From NCBI RefSeq assembly GCF_037038585.1, contig NC_092541.1, positions 3,779,445 through 3,843,444 of the forward strand: 64,000 nucleotides of DNA, read 5' to 3'. This stretch comes from Patagioenas fasciata. Lineage: Eukaryota; Chordata; Aves; Columbiformes; Columbidae. Below, piece by piece: positions 23,692 through 35,794 of this stretch (positions are counted from its first letter, which is position 1; each line of letters begins with the position of its first letter). The notes below the pieces were generated by a model. It was given only the letters and a program-made list of their open reading frames with translations. It did not search any database and had not been told where the DNA came from. The translations under genes were made by a program, and so were the position numbers.

Positions 23692-25627
23692 TTATGCCCC
23701 TTCTGCCCAGCCTGACATATTCAGACATCAGCGATGAGACTCGCAATGACTTCCACGGCACTTGAGGTCAGGCCGATAAAAATGATCCATACTTATTAAT
23801 TCTTAGAGTGTTTGACTGGTCATTAGGAGATTTTCCCCTTCACCTCCCCCTCGTCCCTGATCAACATCCACTGAGATAAATTCTATTCATTCTCAGCACT
23901 GGGCTGTTTAAAGGAACATGTTCCATTTTAATTTATCCCACTGTTTGATGGGATGAGCACATGCAAAGCCTCATTTTTTGCTCAATTCACAGGAAAACCC
24001 CAAGGTTTGCTGAAATAAAGAGTTAACATCTGAGGCTGTGCGGTTTCTGATAGAGACACACCCAGAAGAAGGAAATGCCTCCCCTTTTAGAAAGAGATGT
24101 CAAAGCAGATGTCAACTTTGAAATCTTATAAATCCCATCAACCCAAACATTTTTGAGGACACGGTGCCTCAGGCTGTGCTTTCTGACTGTGTGAAATGTA
24201 AGTTTTGCATGAATTAGTGGCTGTGAGTCTCAACAAAGGTGATTTTTTGGTTGATCAGGACAATGATGATTTCATTACATCTCTAAAGGTGCTCTCTGGT
24301 GCATTTTCTAGAGGTGGAGACAAGCAGAATTCATCAACCACAGTTCCAAATCGCTCTGACAGCTCTGAAGATCATAGACACAAAACGCCAATACCCAAAG
24401 TGTATCCAAATGAGATAAAAATCAAGGATTTTTGTTATAACCCAATGCACGCACATCCCCCTCTGCATGTCTAATGCCAGTCATTACTTCGTGGTGACTT
24501 GAGATCCAGCAGCAGTTTTTATTGACGGAACATATGCCAGAAAATCATTTCGCAAACGTCAATGGGCTTGAAAGAGAAAATGAAAAATTCATCTAGGGAA
24601 AGAGACAAATGAGCTTCACTCATTTCTTCACCCAAACTTAACAAGTGCTTAAAGAGTTTTATTCACCATTGCTGGTGTTAAATCTGTGCGATGTGCTGTA
24701 GTGCAAACGTACCTTCCTTGTAAAGCTGCTTTACAATTATGGGACTTGTCTGGAGTTCAATGAAATACTTGGTATGAAAGTGGGCAAGTTTGGAACTCAA
24801 AATTACTTCAGTGCGTGAAGCTGTTATGGTGAAAACAAAGTGGGGGTGCAGAAACAGCTGAAATGGAATATTAGCACCATCTCTTGCAAATCAAAATGTT
24901 TCATTTCAGATTTTAAAAGGATTTTTAATTTTCTGTGAAGCATTTTGGAAATGAAATCTGATTTCAAACCAGATCGTGTTGCTCTTGGTGTTGAGGTATA
25001 TGATCTAACTCCTTGCATCTTCCCCTTCGTTGCAATTTGAGAGCAAAAGCTTCACAGCAATCTAAGCAAAAGGCTTCATTGTGGATGAAGAGAAATTTAA
25101 TTCCATGAAGAATGCTGATTTTCATGTTTTCTCATCTGCTCTGAATGGGAAAAGTATGTGATCTCTCTAGTAAAAACTATTTCTACATCCAGCAAAGGTA
25201 CTGAGCACAAACCATTTATGTTCTATAATCAGCATGTAGTCCAATGGGTTTTACCTGTATAGCGCAGTTCTGCTTCATGTACCTGCTCCTGGCCTCCCAG
25301 ACCACAGGCACCTTGACTATAATGAGTTTTTCAAAATATGGCTCTTCTGCTTCACTAAGGCAGAAAACTGAATTATGAGGGTCAAGTACAGTGCAGTTCA
25401 TTATCCATCCCTGCCACACCGTGGCCTTCATGACAGCAAAAATGGATTGGCTTTGTGAGAAATTTTAAGTGATAATGGTGTTGCTGATTTTAGAGCTGAT
25501 GACATTTTCCACTTGAGGCTGGAAGGGTTGTCTGGCCTGATTGGAAAGCAGCACCGATAGCCGTGGCGCGCAAACAGCAGAAGAATGAGATCATCTGATT
25601 CTAGAAGAAATACGATTTTTCTACACT

Positions 25628-25690
25628 GTCACCAGCTATGTTTGTCCACAGGCGAGTTATTTACTATCTCTGAGCTTTAGCTGGAGCATT
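25628..25690 (-). repeat. MIR-like ancient SINE fragment
   Basis: On the plus strand CAGCTATGTTTGTCCACAGG then CGAGTTATTTACTATCTCTG and AGCTTTAG follows the reverse MIR order (AGCTGTGTGACCTTGGGC, AAGTTATTTAACCTCTCTGA, GCCTCAG). It is an old relic with no coding capacity. Confidence 0.5.
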
Positions 25691-26436
25691 TCTAGGAAGC
25701 TGGGAGTTACCTAACTTTAACAAATGCTGCTAGTCCAATCCTTCATCTCTGGTCTTCCCATATATCTGTTCTCCAGAAGGCTGAAAACACAGTAGTGCGC
25801 ACATCTGTGGCTTTATTTGAAGTGTCTCTCCTTATTTTTCAGACAGTCCCTTTGTCCCTGTGCTCTGACCAAGGTTTCCTGAGACTGCAGTGTACATTTG
25901 CAGACCCATAAAGGAGCTATATTTGCATTTAGCAACTCTATGGGGTCTTCAAAGTGTTGATGAGCTAATGGATATGAAAGGTCTTGAGGCACTTGGGATA
26001 GGGGTTTGTGATTTTTGAGCTCCATGGGGCTAATGAAGGTGCAAAGACTTATAAAAGCACAAGCACAAGGTGGTAACCTCATCTCTTAAACACAGGAGAA
26101 ACACTGAGATGTATTGGGGCCTGGAGATCTTCAGATTATTACTCTGGTCATGGAGAGCCAAATATTTCTACCATTCCTACTAAAAGCAGAACTTTTGCCA
26201 TCAGGAAAAATATATTTTTGTGTAATTAAGGTTTTCTTAGGAAGCTCTTTAGTTTGGATAGCGGGGCGAAAGGACTATGACCAACTGTAGCACATAGCTT
26301 CGAGTTTACCAACGCTGGAGTGTTCTTTTACCCTTTTTTATGTCATAAAAGGCAAAACCAACCCCAAACTCAAACAACATAACTCCAAAGCATTTTCATG
26401 ACTCTCCTACTTAGGTTGAGCATTGCGATTTTTAAT

Positions 26437-26520
26437 CTTGGAATCACAGGATTGCTGAAACTTCTTCCAATCCCACTTGCTCAAGCCACCACGAGCGAGT
26501 TGTACAGCACCAAAGCAATT
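26437..26520 (-). mobile_element. Old diverged CR1 fragment
   Basis: On the plus strand GGAATCACAGGATTGCTGAA, CCAATCCCACTTGCTCAAGC and GAGCGAGTTGTACAGCACCA correspond to the minus-oriented 3' region of older CR1 subfamilies (a block like CCAACCCCCTGCTCAAGCAG, then AGAGCAGGTTGCACAGGACC). About 15-20 bases normally between the first two blocks are missing. Confidence 0.55.
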
Positions 26521-26893
26521 GCCTGTAAATACCATCTGGATTTACCTCACTCAGCAGCCAAATTTTAAGACCCATCCTCATCTAGTAATGAAGCTCCCCA
26601 GGTGTTTTTGGAGGTCAGGTCCCCTCTGTGCAGCTGGGCTTGGTGGAAAACATTGAGCTTCCCCCTCTGTAATTACTGCCTCTCAGCCTGGCTGAGTGAA
26701 TGCATTGATTCCCGTTCCTGGATGCGCTATGCGTCAAATCCTACTGATAATTACAGTTTAAAATGCTTAGAGCTGGAGATGAAAGGACAGCGTGCTCTCT
26801 CACAAAGGGACAGTCAGCCTGGGAAAGGCTGTAGTCATGCTCATTGAGATCCAGGGCTGGCTGGCAGTGCGGGAAAGCCTGGAGATGGGCTTC

Positions 26894-26917
26894 AGAAAAG
26901 AAAAGAAAAGAAAAATA
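26894..26917 (+). repeat. Short AAAAG microsatellite
   Basis: Four consecutive AGAAA-type units form a small purine-rich tract. No transposon tail is recognisable next to it. Confidence 0.8.
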
Positions 26918-29900
26918 ACAGGTTTGTAACATAATAAAACTCACAAACAAGGTATAACCAGGGCACCCGCTTCCCAAACGCAACATCTGAGGGCACAGGG
27001 AATTCCCCCAGAGACCTTTCTATGACAGCAGCAACCATTTCATCTGGTACACAACCAAGCTGCATCACCCATTGATGTGGGATTTGATGGGTCCCATCCT
27101 CTTGCCCAGGTGAGCTTGCAGCTCAGCTCACTCACTACGGTTGCAATGGATTAAACTGAGGCCAAAATACACAGATGATCTGGAGATTAAGCACCATCTA
27201 ACCCAACCTGGGCTGTGTGCTGGAGTCTCATGTGCAGATGGGCTCCATTTCACCAGTGTTTGGGGGTGATTTGCTTTTGGGGAGGGAACTGGGTAATGGA
27301 AAGCATCTAAAACTGTCAAAGAAAAATGCAGAAACCTGAGTGCAGCTGTAAAAGCATTAATAAGAGAAAACCAGCGTCCCTTCCCAGCTCAGCTGTGGGA
27401 CAGGGATTTTGCATCACCCTCAGTATTTAACTTCTTGGTGGCTGCTTGGACTGAATTAAAAAAACAAACACCTTTCCCCATATGATTACAGGACCCTTTC
27501 CTGAGGTTTCTATGGAAACCCAGCTGCTTTTTGAAATATCTGCTCCTTCCTCTGGTGGAAGAGACTCAAACAGCTGATTTCCCCATGACCAGCTCTTCCC
27601 TTTGGATGGGCTGTTTACTGTTGACCCCCCAGATCAAGGGCTCTCCCACACTCCAGCTTGGCAGTTGCTTTGCTACCAGTTTAAGCAGCAACTAAACTCA
27701 AAAAGCCACCACAGGACACAAGCCTGGACCATGAAGAGCCCCAAGAGCTCCTTCTGCAGTTCTCCAGGGCTTGGTGAGGCCGTGGCCTGAAGATCCCTCA
27801 TCCTGGCCAGTCCTGCACTCCCATGGCAGCTCAGCTTCCTTCACCGTACAGTCCGGTCCCTGGGCAAGGTTAGAAGGACTTTGGGCTTTGGCCCAAGTGC
27901 ATTTTTGCACCGTTTTTTGCGTGAAAACCTGCCAGCAAACCCCTTGATGGTGCATCAGCATTGGATGCAGACCCGACCAGGAGCATCCCTCACTCTCCCA
28001 GGTCATACACAGCCTCTGACCCCACCAAATTTGGCACTGGGAAGGAAACCCCCCAAGCTTCCCGATGCTCCTGCCCGTGTTTGCCATAACAACCGTTTCC
28101 AGGCAGTCCTGCATCCTGGAAGCACAAGCCCCAGTGCTTTAAATCAGTCTAAACAGTTTCACAGACAAAACATCTTGTCAGCATCTACACAATCTCTCCT
28201 GATTGAAGCAGTGATGGATGTGACACTTCCAAAACACAGTGCTTATGCTTTTTCTCTGCTTGCTAAAACTCTCTGGAAGGGGCCAGGGAAGCAGCTCAGG
28301 GAAGCGCGGGCAGGGGACCCTTGTTTTGCTGACATCCAAAGCACATTCAGAAGACATCCTGTGATTAGTAGCTTGCATTAAAGCACAAATTGTTACTTAC
28401 CTTCCCATCTTCTCACGCAGCCCTCACAGTTTCTCTAAATAGCACCATAGATTTAGAGAGGCTTGGGGGGAATGGGCTTTGCAGATGTTTGCATTGTATT
28501 TTGCCAAATATTTGCTCGGTCTGGCTCTCCGAATTTCTAGGACAGAGTGAAAAGAGGGCCCGAGGACAAGAAGATCTCTAGGGATGAACGTCAGGTTTTA
28601 CACCATTTGAAGGTGAGGACATGCAGAGCCAGAAATGTTGCAATGAGGATTTTGCTGAGAGACCTGATCTCAGTGAGCTGCTTGCAGGGAGCGAAGGGGT
28701 GAGCAGATTTAAGGGGGTATTGAGGCCCAGCAGAAGATTTGGGATGCTTTCAGGGCTCTGTGGGCAAGCAGCATGCTAGCCCTGCCCCTCTCTCGGGCTA
28801 ATAGCTCAATATGCTTGTGCATTTGCAGGTGCATATGTACGTAAATGTCTGCATTCATCTGGGTACGTACTGAGCTCTCTGCCCGCCAGAAGCCCTGCTC
28901 TAACCCAGCTATCTAGTTATCCATGAAATAATGAGATTTTGCTTTAAAGTGATTTCAATGAGAGAACAGGAGCACCTTTCATTTACTGGCTGGCTTTTCA
29001 GCCTTTGCAGTCACACTTTGCAACCTTTCCTCTGCAACTCTGAGCCCAGAGCCATGACGTTGGTGCACAAGTTCACATCGCAGCGGAAGAGCTGAAGCTT
29101 TAAGGAAAACATTAAGTTCTACAAGATCCATAATAAAATCACTACAGTTGGCAACCATGTAATCTGAAGTGTACATTTCCAGCCCTTTTCCTTGGCAAAG
29201 ACAGCTGTCAGGCTGATAACTCGCTGCCAAAGCTAAAGTTTGTCCAGATTATTTAGCAAATACACGCGAGTACTTCAGGAGAGAATCCACAAACAAGTCA
29301 CTAATCCAAAAGAGCTGAATTCAGAAGGATGAGTGCGCGTTTGGTATTCCTGGCACGCTTAGGGCATAGAGATATGAGTAATTCTGACAGTAGGATAAAA
29401 CACATCTTATACTTTCAATCAAGTGATAGAAAGCATGTCAGGTCTGCAAGAAAAGCAACATGATTGAGGGTTTTTTTCCCATTTTAATAGCATGGGATTT
29501 TCACCTAATGTTTTACCCTGATTCTTTCAATACAGGGCAGCTTTCCTGCCGACCCCTCGTGCCACAGGAATGCTGCGGGTACCCAAATGGGGGAGAAAAA
29601 GGCTGTTTGCATAATAGGACAAGACGCTGTTTTAAATAACTTCTGATGAGCTGAATCACAGGGGAGCCCAGGGAGTGAGGCTGAAGCGTGGTACCTGTTG
29701 CATGGCTCGTTATATATCGCGTTAATATGTCATTAATATGCACCTCCCCAAGGCATCCCTGTGTTTTCTCATGAAAGATTAAAGAGAACACAATTTCTAG
29801 TTTTCACACAATTTTTCTTCATTTCTCTCTGACATTTTGCTGCAGGGGAAAGAGACGACTGCCTCTTCACTCTCCAGACATCCCAGGGATGGGGTTTATT

Positions 29901-31855
29901 TCCCAGCAAAACCATTTTTTTTGGCTACTAACCCATTAAAAACTGCTTCATGGACTGTATGAAATAATACCTGACAGACCCCAAAGCAAGCGGGTGCGAT
30001 CGGCTCCAGGTACAAGTGTCCTTGCGGCCGAGGGCTCTTTGTGCAGAAGGGGCTCTAGCTGTGAACACGTGGGTTTCACCTGACCCTTTGACAGGGGTCT
30101 ATTTGCTAAATCCCATCAAATACCTTCCCTTCAAAATGGGACAAAACCAAGGGAGGGGAAGGCCAATGCCCAGTATCCCCACCACCTTAATCTCCTCCTC
30201 CTGCCAATAGTAAAAGCAACTCAAAAAGAGTGACAAGGACTCACTGATGGGAACCAAAATGCAGTGCAATTTTGACAACATTGTTTTTTTTTTCCCATTG
30301 AAAAGACCTCAAATCATCAAACCCAAGCTTCTTTACATCATAGAGACTGCGTCTGGTGCACCAGCCAGAATTTCTTTTACATCAAAGCAAACAAGAAGCA
30401 TATCCTTCTATTCCTTTTAAATCAAAACCACTTTTTATTTAGCTGAAGTGAATTATTCCAGCAAAGATGTAACGACAGCACCTGCAGTCCCAATCTAGCC
30501 AACTCCTGCCCTCTCATGTCCTTATTCCAAGACTGGTTATCCCTACAACACCATGCTCAGGACCAGGATTGGTCTATTCTGCTGCAGTTCTTGGAAGACA
30601 CAAACTCCCCACACAAAGACATTTTTGCTCATGATTCCTCTTTCTGTAACAAGCTCTGAGTGGGCAGATACTTCTGCTTCAGCTGCGAGGGCCCTGCTGT
30701 GTTCAGCGTGCAGCCCAAGGGGCAAAGCCCTTATCTTCAGCAAGCTCCATCCCCTAAGAATCCAGACAGAAAATCAATAGGAGTGCAGAGATTTGCCGGC
30801 TCTGAAGTGCTAAGGCGATAGGAGCCCATCAAGCACGATTAGATGCGCTGATTATCCGCTGATTTTTAGCAGAGGGATTCCCTTGGCGGCCGCCTCTGGC
30901 TCCTCCATCTGTCCTTTGCTGTCACCTTCTGTGGGTCAGCACCAGGTTCCCTGTTTCCACACAACCCTCGGTTCTGGGACCTTGTGCAAAGGTTTCCTTG
31001 TGTTTTTAGCACAGAGGAGGGGCAGGTGCTGCTGAAAAGGTCCCATTTTGTTTTCCCTCCGTGTCAAAATTCAACAGTAAAGGCAAACTGAACTAGTCCA
31101 TTCTAAACCATTCAGGATTCTCGCTCCTTGCTATTTGGGGTGCTCTTCCACATTTTACCCTGCTCTACTTTGAGCTGCCTTCCAAATTGGGTATTTCCTT
31201 GGCTCAAGATGACAAAGCTACCTCGTGGGCTGCAAGGTACGGCCCCAATAAAGCAAAGCCTCCCCTTGCAGGACAGAATGGCCTTTTCTAGTGACCAAAA
31301 GCAATGACAGTAACTGACAGCATCGTGGAGCTCTGCAGCTGGTTGATACAAGCAGCCTTCTGTTTCCTAAATAGAAGTTATTAGCATATGTGCATGTTAA
31401 TTTGCATACGTAAACACCACCTCTACATGGGCCCTGCAATCAGTTGGATGCAGCTACTGTGCAAAGTGGACAGATTTTTGGTTTCTACAAGTCGATTAAG
31501 ATGCTTGGAACAGTATGATCTACCCCTAGAAATATTGTAGTGGGATTTTCAGGAGCTTACGGTGCTTCCAGCCTGGCAAAGCTCCAACATCTTCCAGATG
31601 AGCTGCAAAGGAGGAAAAATATCTACTGGCTTAGAGCTGCTTGTTGCCTTTCTAGCCCTTATCTCACCTTGGGAGAGACAACCTTCAGGAAGGAGGAATA
31701 GTAAATGCTTTGAATAGAAAAAGAGGGAATTATTAAAATTATGTATCTTAACATGATCCAATTACCTTTAAGCTTCATAAATTCCCTCTCTGGTTGTTCT
31801 GGGAGCACTGGAAAGAGTGTGGTATCAAGTGATTAGAAAGGACAATCACTTAAGC

Positions 31856-31940
31856 TTTCCAGCCCGGCTCTCCTGTTGGCTGTGTCACCGACTGGTGGTA
31901 CAACCTCACAGCTTCTCTAACTCCCCTTGTCCCCGTTCTC
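31856..31940 (-). repeat. MIR-like ancient SINE fragment
   Basis: On the plus strand CCCGGCTCTCCTGTTGGCTG followed by TGTCACC, then CCTCACAGCTTCTCTAACTC, tracks the reverse MIR sequence (CCCGGCTCTGCCACTAGCTG, TGTGACC, then CACTTAACCTCTCTG). The match is diverged but in the right order across about 80 bp. Confidence 0.45.
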
Positions 31941-34900
31941 CCTCTGCAGCACAAGGTTGGTGGCAGTTAATCAATCCCCATCTTTTTCTTGCCTCCTCTA
32001 CTTAGGCTGCAAGATGTCGGGCAAGATGCTGCCATGGTCCTTATTTGGTACAGCTGTGTTCTGCCCTTCAGCAGGGCGTCCAAATATTTTAATGCAAATA
32101 CCGGGGAATCTATAATTAGATCTGCAATCATTCCTAATAGTGGCTCAGAAAGGCTGTCTTGTGTTTCCATCACTTTTGTTGCAGTGCTTAGCATTAGACT
32201 AAAAGCAGTGGCTATGGCAGATAGCAAAGCATTTCCCTGCCAGTCAGAGGTGAGAAAGAAGAGGAAAACACTGAATTCTGCTTTTATTTTCAGTCCACCT
32301 ACTCTTAAATATCAGTAGGAGCGAGTACAACCTGAGTACAGCACTACGCTTTTGTCTTCATGATGTTTACAGCTGTAAACCAGCCAAGTATAACATGCAA
32401 TTTCCCTAAAGAGCTTAAACACTTGCAAGCCTAGTCACATCCACACGAACCTCAGCTCTCTTCAGAATCAGGCAATTGCGCTGGAACATTTCTACCGAAC
32501 CCCAAAACCATTGCCCAGGAACCAAATCTAGAAGAAGCAGGAGACTCATTGCAGGGGGAACAGCAAGTGCATGCCCTGGGGCCAGCCTGGCTCTGTTTTT
32601 CAGGCTAAAGGAAATGTTCATTTATCTCTTTGCTTGTTTGTTTTGCAGGAGTGCTATGTGGCCACGGTACTTACGAGATTAGACAGCAGAGGTCCCTACT
32701 TCAGTATCCTTCTCTTTTACCGCTCTTGTAGCCATTAAATATTATAGAAATAGGCGCTGCCTGGCAGTTTAAGTGAGAAGGAAGCTCAGAAGGAATAGTT
32801 CCAGCTACCTACAATGATTATCTACAGCAGAGATAGCTAGTACTCTTCCTAGCCTAAGGAAGAGCTTAGATATAAGCTGGATTCATGGGTACAAGAAAGA
32901 AAAGAGAAATCAGAGCTTGTAGGTGAATCCCTGAGCCCCAGGGAGCTGTACCAGCACCCCCCTGCCAACCCTGAGCCCCCCAAACTCCATCCACTGCCCC
33001 AAAGAAGTGGAACTTGTCCCCATTCGAGTCTGATGTGCCCTGGGAATGTAGGTGTGCCTCACCGGGAAAACACTGAAAGAGAAATGGGAAGGACTGAGAG
33101 GTCTCATTGGCAGTTTAATTGCATGAAGGAAGTCCCTAGAATTACTAAAAGAAGTTTTGCTGGGTGAGTAGCTTTTCTCTTCAATTAGGGGGAAATATCT
33201 ACCTGCTCAGATAAGGTGTCTGCCAGTGGGATGCTCATTAACCTGGTTGTATTTGCTTTGGTGGACTGGGTCTTTCCTTTTGCTTCCCTCAGGAATGAAA
33301 GGGTCTTACAGTCTCTGCACAGCTCTGTTGTGAATAATCCTTGAAGCAACAGACTTATCTGGGGGAATGTACCTGTAACAGGCAAAACACCCTCTATTTC
33401 CCCTTTTCCAAATGATTGGCAGTCTCTCTTTTCTTTTTGCCTATTTTCTGGCTCTGGTGGATTCAACACTTATTTGTCCTGACAGTTATCAGCCAAAATC
33501 TCCAGCGTAAGCCGCTCTCCCCAAGTGTTAGGGACATCAAGGCCGTGTGAAAGGTTACCAAAGAAAGATTAGTATTTGACCCTGGGGGTGTGAGTGGGCT
33601 CCCACGCCATGGGGTGGGCAGCAAATAGGGCATTCGAGTGCTCCTTGTGGCCTCTAAACCTCAGACAATGCAGAAAAAAATGATGCAATTGGTGAAGAAA
33701 ACTCCTGTTCCCCTCCAAGGCCTTTGCCTGCATTCAAACACCCTCATACTACACCAACATGGGGATTGCTGATAAGACAGCCCCATAAATTCAGAAGCCT
33801 TCAGGGCTGTGCCTGTGCATTCACCAGTTCAGCGACATCTTAATTAGAAGTTTTCCTGCGAGATTTGGGCCCTGCTGAGACACAACCCCCTGTTTCTGGG
33901 TGTCAGTGTTCTGCTGAAATCTGCTTTGCTGCAGCCTGGGTGGCTGCCCTGATTCTGCAGCGATTAACAGAGTGAGGCCCTGGAAATTCAGCCAAATTCT
34001 CTTGGATTTGATTACCCCAGCTGTGGGGGGGTGTCAGCCCTTTGCTGCCACGGGGAGGAGCTGCTAACGGGGTTAAATTTATTAAAGGCTGCAAACGGCT
34101 CCAGCTCTTGTGTGTGCTGGTGCTTCACACTGGTGAGTTTGGGGATGGAGCCAGAGGCAACTTCCTTTTCCTGCATCCCTGGATGCATCTGCCTGTGCTG
34201 GTCTTTTTTTGGTAAGCATTTCCAATTTTATATTCTCTGAGTATTTCTTCACCTGACAGATCCTTCATACTGAGATGACTGAGCAATTTTATCAAAGCAT
34301 AACTCTGAGATCCTGGGTTTTTCATTTCCTTGAGCAGTCTTTTCTCTCTCCAGCTTTCCAAAGGCACCAAACCGGGAGTTCAGTGCCTGTTCCTGCTGCA
34401 ATGGGACAGAGGATCAGCCCCGGAGAGATTCCCTGGGTGTTTGCTCAAAACTGGCGCTGCTGCCTGCACGCTGCTTTCCAGCCCAAGGACTAATGCTGAG
34501 AAAGGCACTTTGAGCACAAAGTTAGCTTGAGAGCTTCTGTGCCAAACTTGTGACTTGCACAGGACATTAATCCTTACCTCCCAAATCTTTTCATGTTAAG
34601 GAGGAAAAGAAATGTTCTGTCAGTGTCCAATAAATGATTCCAAAGGCAAGCTTTCCACTGGAGGGAAACAGAAATAATATACAGCAGCCCAGGATTTCAG
34701 TATCAAACATTTAACTCCTTCAAGGCTGCTCAACAGTTATCAGAGGCATTGTTGCTTATCCCCTGAGTAGCTCAGCACCTCCTGGTTGCAAATCCCATCT
34801 GGGTGACAGCACAGACCCGTTGGCAGGGCAGAGCAGCTCCTCTTAACCTCCAGATGTGGAAACATCTGCATCACCTGATAAACAAGCTGTCTCTAGCCGA

Positions 34901-35263
34901 TGAGCACCTTCAGCCAGATGCTGAGATTTGGCGCAGCCAGCTCTGAGCTCTCCTTGCTCACAGGGTGATGTGTGTTGTCGTACAGATGTGTTCCTCTCTG
35001 CTGCTCTCCTTCTCTGGACACGATGCCTGCAGAGCAGGGATGAGGGAGCATCTGCAGTTCCTCTGCACTGCTGCTTATTTCTATGCCTTTGAGTGATTTT
35101 TTTTCTTGGTGAAAGAGTGGGAAGAGGGATAGGAAGAGCAGAGTGAAACATCAGCCCCAGCTGTTTCAAAACAAGACTTAGTTGAAGGCACTTACCAGAT
35201 ACCGATTACCAAGTCCCTCAGTTTTTTGGATAAAAAGCTGAAAGTGGAGCACATAGGATCCAT

Positions 35264-35505
35264 GTGGCCTCAAACTGTGCCAAGTGAAGCTGAGGTTGGA
35301 TGTGGGGAACAATTTCTTCCCCAAAGGGCTGTGGGGCATTGGAACAGGCTGCCCAGGGCAGTGCTGGAGTCACCATCCCTGGAGGGCTGGACAGACGGAC
35401 ATGAGGTTCTCAGGACATGGGGCAGTGCCAGGGGTGGGGAATGGTTGGACTCCATGATCTTGAGGGCTTTTCCAACCCAAATGATTCCACAAATCTATGA
35501 TTTCC
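35264..35505 (+). mobile_element. CR1 LINE 3' end (different subfamily)
   Basis: A plus-strand CR1 3' segment: CCTCAAACTGTGCCAAGTGA, AGGTTGGATGTGGGGAACAA, TTTCTTCCCCAAAGGGCTGT, then GGAACAGGCTGCCCAGGGCA, ending with ATGATTCCACAAATCTATGATTT-like terminal units. Its middle and tail differ from the other plus-strand copies, so it belongs to another CR1 subfamily. It is non-coding: the open frame 35226-35555 is a by-product. Confidence 0.92.
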
Positions 35506-35524
35506 CCTCCCAACAGGCTCAGCT

Positions 35525-35790
35525 CTCTCCAAAACCACTTCAGATGTTTGTCTAACACATTGCCAAAACCCTGAAATGATGGAGACTCCACTTCCCAGGC
35601 AACCTATTGCAGCATTTCATTTTCTTTTCCATCAGGAAACTTTTCTTAAAGTCTAACCTTAATCTTTCTTCCTATAACTTAAACACATTCTTTCTCATGT
35701 TATCCCCCATGGACAAAGAGAACTCTTTATTTCTTTCATCTTCTCCCTCATTCACATGAAAGCTATATTTATCTTTACATCTCTGGAAAA
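35525..35790 (-). mobile_element. Old CR1 fragment, minus strand
   Basis: On the plus strand TGATGGAGACTCCACTTCCC, AGGCAACCTATTGCAGCATT, AGTCTAACCTTAATCTTTCT and CATTCTTTCTCATGTTATCC follow the order of older CR1 3' regions read in reverse. It is considerably more diverged than the adjacent copy at 35264-35505, with which it lies tail to tail. Confidence 0.75.
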
Positions 35791-35794
35791 TAGA

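Larger units (their letters stand above)
20990..26430. other. Mostly unique non-coding sequence
   Basis: About 5.4 kb without a supported gene. It holds a perfect palindrome at 23672-23691 and a MIR-like relic at 25628-25690. Around 23100-23830 the text is low in simple repeats and keeps several CpGs, which would fit a conserved non-coding element, but conservation cannot be seen from one sequence. Confidence 0.55.
26525..35260. other. Mostly unique non-coding sequence
   Basis: About 8.7 kb without a supported gene. The longest open frame (27881-28381, plus, 166 codons) overlaps one of 138 codons on the other strand and has no family resemblance. A MIR-like relic (31856-31940) and an AAAAG microsatellite (26894-26917) are listed separately. 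A NotI-type GCGGCCGC site occurs near 30887, in a short GC-rich run. Confidence 0.55.

Noticed and set aside
27881..28381. 166-codon plus-strand open frame
   Set aside because: Overlaps a 138-codon antisense frame, shows no recognisable protein features, and lies in locally C-rich sequence that depletes stop codons.
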